Origin: Brevundimonas fontaquae
GTDB lineage: Bacteria > Pseudomonadota > Alphaproteobacteria > Caulobacterales > Caulobacteraceae
DNA: 64,000 nucleotides
Direction: 5' to 3'
Assembly: GCF_017086445.1 (NCBI RefSeq)
Contig: NZ_CP070968.1
Location: forward strand, 1,736,001-1,800,000
This document shows, piece after piece, positions 63,210 to 64,000 of this stretch; position 1 is the stretch's first letter, and each line of letters starts with the position of its first letter. Under the pieces are notes generated by a model. That model worked only from the letters and a program-made list of their open reading frames with translations, searched no databases and was not told where the DNA came from. The position numbers were made by a program, and so were the translations under genes.

Positions 63210-64000
63210 ATGAGCGGTCGCGTTTTGACAGGTCTGATGCGCTGGGGCGCGAAGGAGTGGGCGATGACCGCCCTGGCCTTCGTGGTCATCTGCATGGTCG
63301 GTCTGTCCGCAACGCGCGGTTTCGCCTGGGGCGCGCAGGGCGATGTGCTGGCGGTGCGCTTCGGCGCCGATGGCGATCGGACCCGCGTCGTCATCGATCT
63401 GGACAAGACGGCGCAAGGACGCGTCATCGACGCGGGCGGCGAAGGCCGGGTGGTGCTGGCCCTCAGCGGGGTTGCGCCAGGGCGTGGTCTGAACGGTGGC
63501 GGTTCGGGTCTGGTGCGCTCCTATCAGGTTACGTCGTCTGGCGGTTCGTCGCGTGTTCAGCTGGAACTGGCGCGCGGCAGCGAGATCGAACGGCGCTTCC
63601 TTCTGCCGCCCGGCGACGGCGTCAGCCATTATCGTTATGTCGTCGATCTGAAGGCGACGGGAACCGCCGCGCGCGCCTCGACCACGCCGGCGCCGCGCGC
63701 CAGCGCGCCTCCACGTCGCGCCGAACGCCCCCTGATCGTCATCGACGCCGGCCATGGCGGCAATGATCCCGGCGCCAGTGGCGCGAGCGCCCAGGAAAAG
63801 CAGGTTACGTTGGCCGCCGCCCTGGCTTTGAAGGCCGAGCTCGAGAAGAACGGCCGCTATCGCGTCAGGCTGACCCGGACCGACGACCGCTATGTCGATC
63901 TCTATCGCCGCGTTTCCATCGCGCGTCAGGCCGACGCCGATCTGTTTATTTCCTTGCACGCCGACGCCGGCGCCGACCCGGCGCTGCGCGGGGCCAGCGT
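63210..64000 (+). CDS. amiC: N-acetylmuramoyl-L-alanine amidase, AmiC-type (3' end outside window)
   Basis: The frame runs from ATG 63210 to the right edge, 263 codons. The N-terminus MSGRVLTGLMRWGAKEWAMT has an ALAFVVICMVGLSA hydrophobic export segment. An AMIN domain follows (about 45-165, GDVLAVRFGADGDRTRVVID) that binds peptidoglycan, then the Amidase_3 domain with zinc ligands His in LIVIDAGHGGNDPG, Glu in SAQEKQVTLA, and His in LFISLHADA. It removes stem peptides from glycan to separate daughter cells. The last catalytic Glu lies beyond the window. Confidence 0.92.
   Translation, partial: MSGRVLTGLMRWGAKEWAMTALAFVVICMVGLSATRGFAWGAQGDVLAVRFGADGDRTRVVIDLDKTAQGRVIDAGGEGRVVLALSGVAPGRGLNGGGSGLVRSYQVTSSGGSSRVQLELARGSEIERRFLLPPGDGVSHYRYVVDLKATGTAARASTTPAPRASAPPRRAERPLIVIDAGHGGNDPGASGASAQEKQVTLAAALALKAELEKNGRYRVRLTRTDDRYVDLYRRVSIARQADADLFISLHADAGADPALRGAS

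Overview
The window is a GC-rich (roughly two-thirds G+C by eye), gene-dense stretch of alphaproteobacterial chromosome. It most resembles Caulobacteraceae, and Brevundimonas in particular. The pointers are an RNase E ending in the GWW(RR) PNPase-binding tail, two large TonB-dependent receptors in tandem, alphaproteobacterial ribosomal protein variants (zinc-free S14, L3 and S6 with C-terminal extensions), a short-LID adenylate kinase, and TonB, CvpA-PurF and DUF1489 proteins of the same type. Genus-level placement is an inference from protein character, not from a search. I see no insertion sequence, prophage, integron or CRISPR array.

Layout. 1-5.3 kb: end of one SDR oxidoreductase, a second SDR, a ParD/ParE-like toxin-antitoxin pair, then purF-cvpA and radA on the minus strand. 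5.3-9.1 kb: a Yip1-family membrane protein, dnaB-alr, and a small secreted protein. 9.1-14.7 kb: two paralogous TonB-dependent receptors on the minus strand, each with its own terminator. The first is preceded by a probable 19-residue leader peptide ending Cys-Cys-Gly, the second by a cluster of perfect palindromes. 14.7-16.0 kb: rpsF-rpsR-rplI. 16.2-21.5 kb: leucine/isovalerate degradation genes (MCC beta subunit, methylglutaconyl-CoA hydratase-like, MCC alpha subunit) with a TIGR02466-type 2OG oxygenase inserted in reverse. 21.5-27.6 kb: monooxygenase-fold protein, DUF1489, MATE exporter, metG, rhodanese, TerC, rlmB. 27.7-29.3 kb: tRNA-Tyr, tRNA-Gly and tuf in one likely transcript. 29.4-36.4 kb: accessory envelope region with a lipoprotein carboxylesterase, L,D-transpeptidase, a 53-residue disordered small protein, a CelD-like acyltransferase paired with a JmjC/cupin-like protein, a GIN-domain surface protein, and a small repeat-containing outer-membrane barrel.

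36.4-52.0 kb: the S10-spc-alpha ribosomal supercluster, rpsJ to rplQ, with secY, adk and rpoA. It is split by strong hairpins after rpmD and after rplO, and a TonB-family energy transducer gene sits between adk and rpsM. rpmJ is not present in the cluster. 52.0-64.0 kb: GNAT acetyltransferase, a 39-residue membrane microprotein, LysR regulator, ABC-2 exporter, a secreted TPR protein, an envelope operon (M48 protease, DsbA-like protein, CDP-alcohol phosphatidyltransferase family protein), rne, and the start of an amiC-type amidase that runs off the window end.

Functionally this is mostly core chromosome: translation, replication and repair, purine synthesis and cell wall, with nutrient uptake and envelope maintenance around it. 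The least explained parts are the leader peptide ahead of the first receptor, the TonB gene within the ribosomal cluster, the CelD/JmjC pair, and two small ORFs absent from ordinary length cut-offs. Several convergent gene pairs share exactly four bases at their stop codons.
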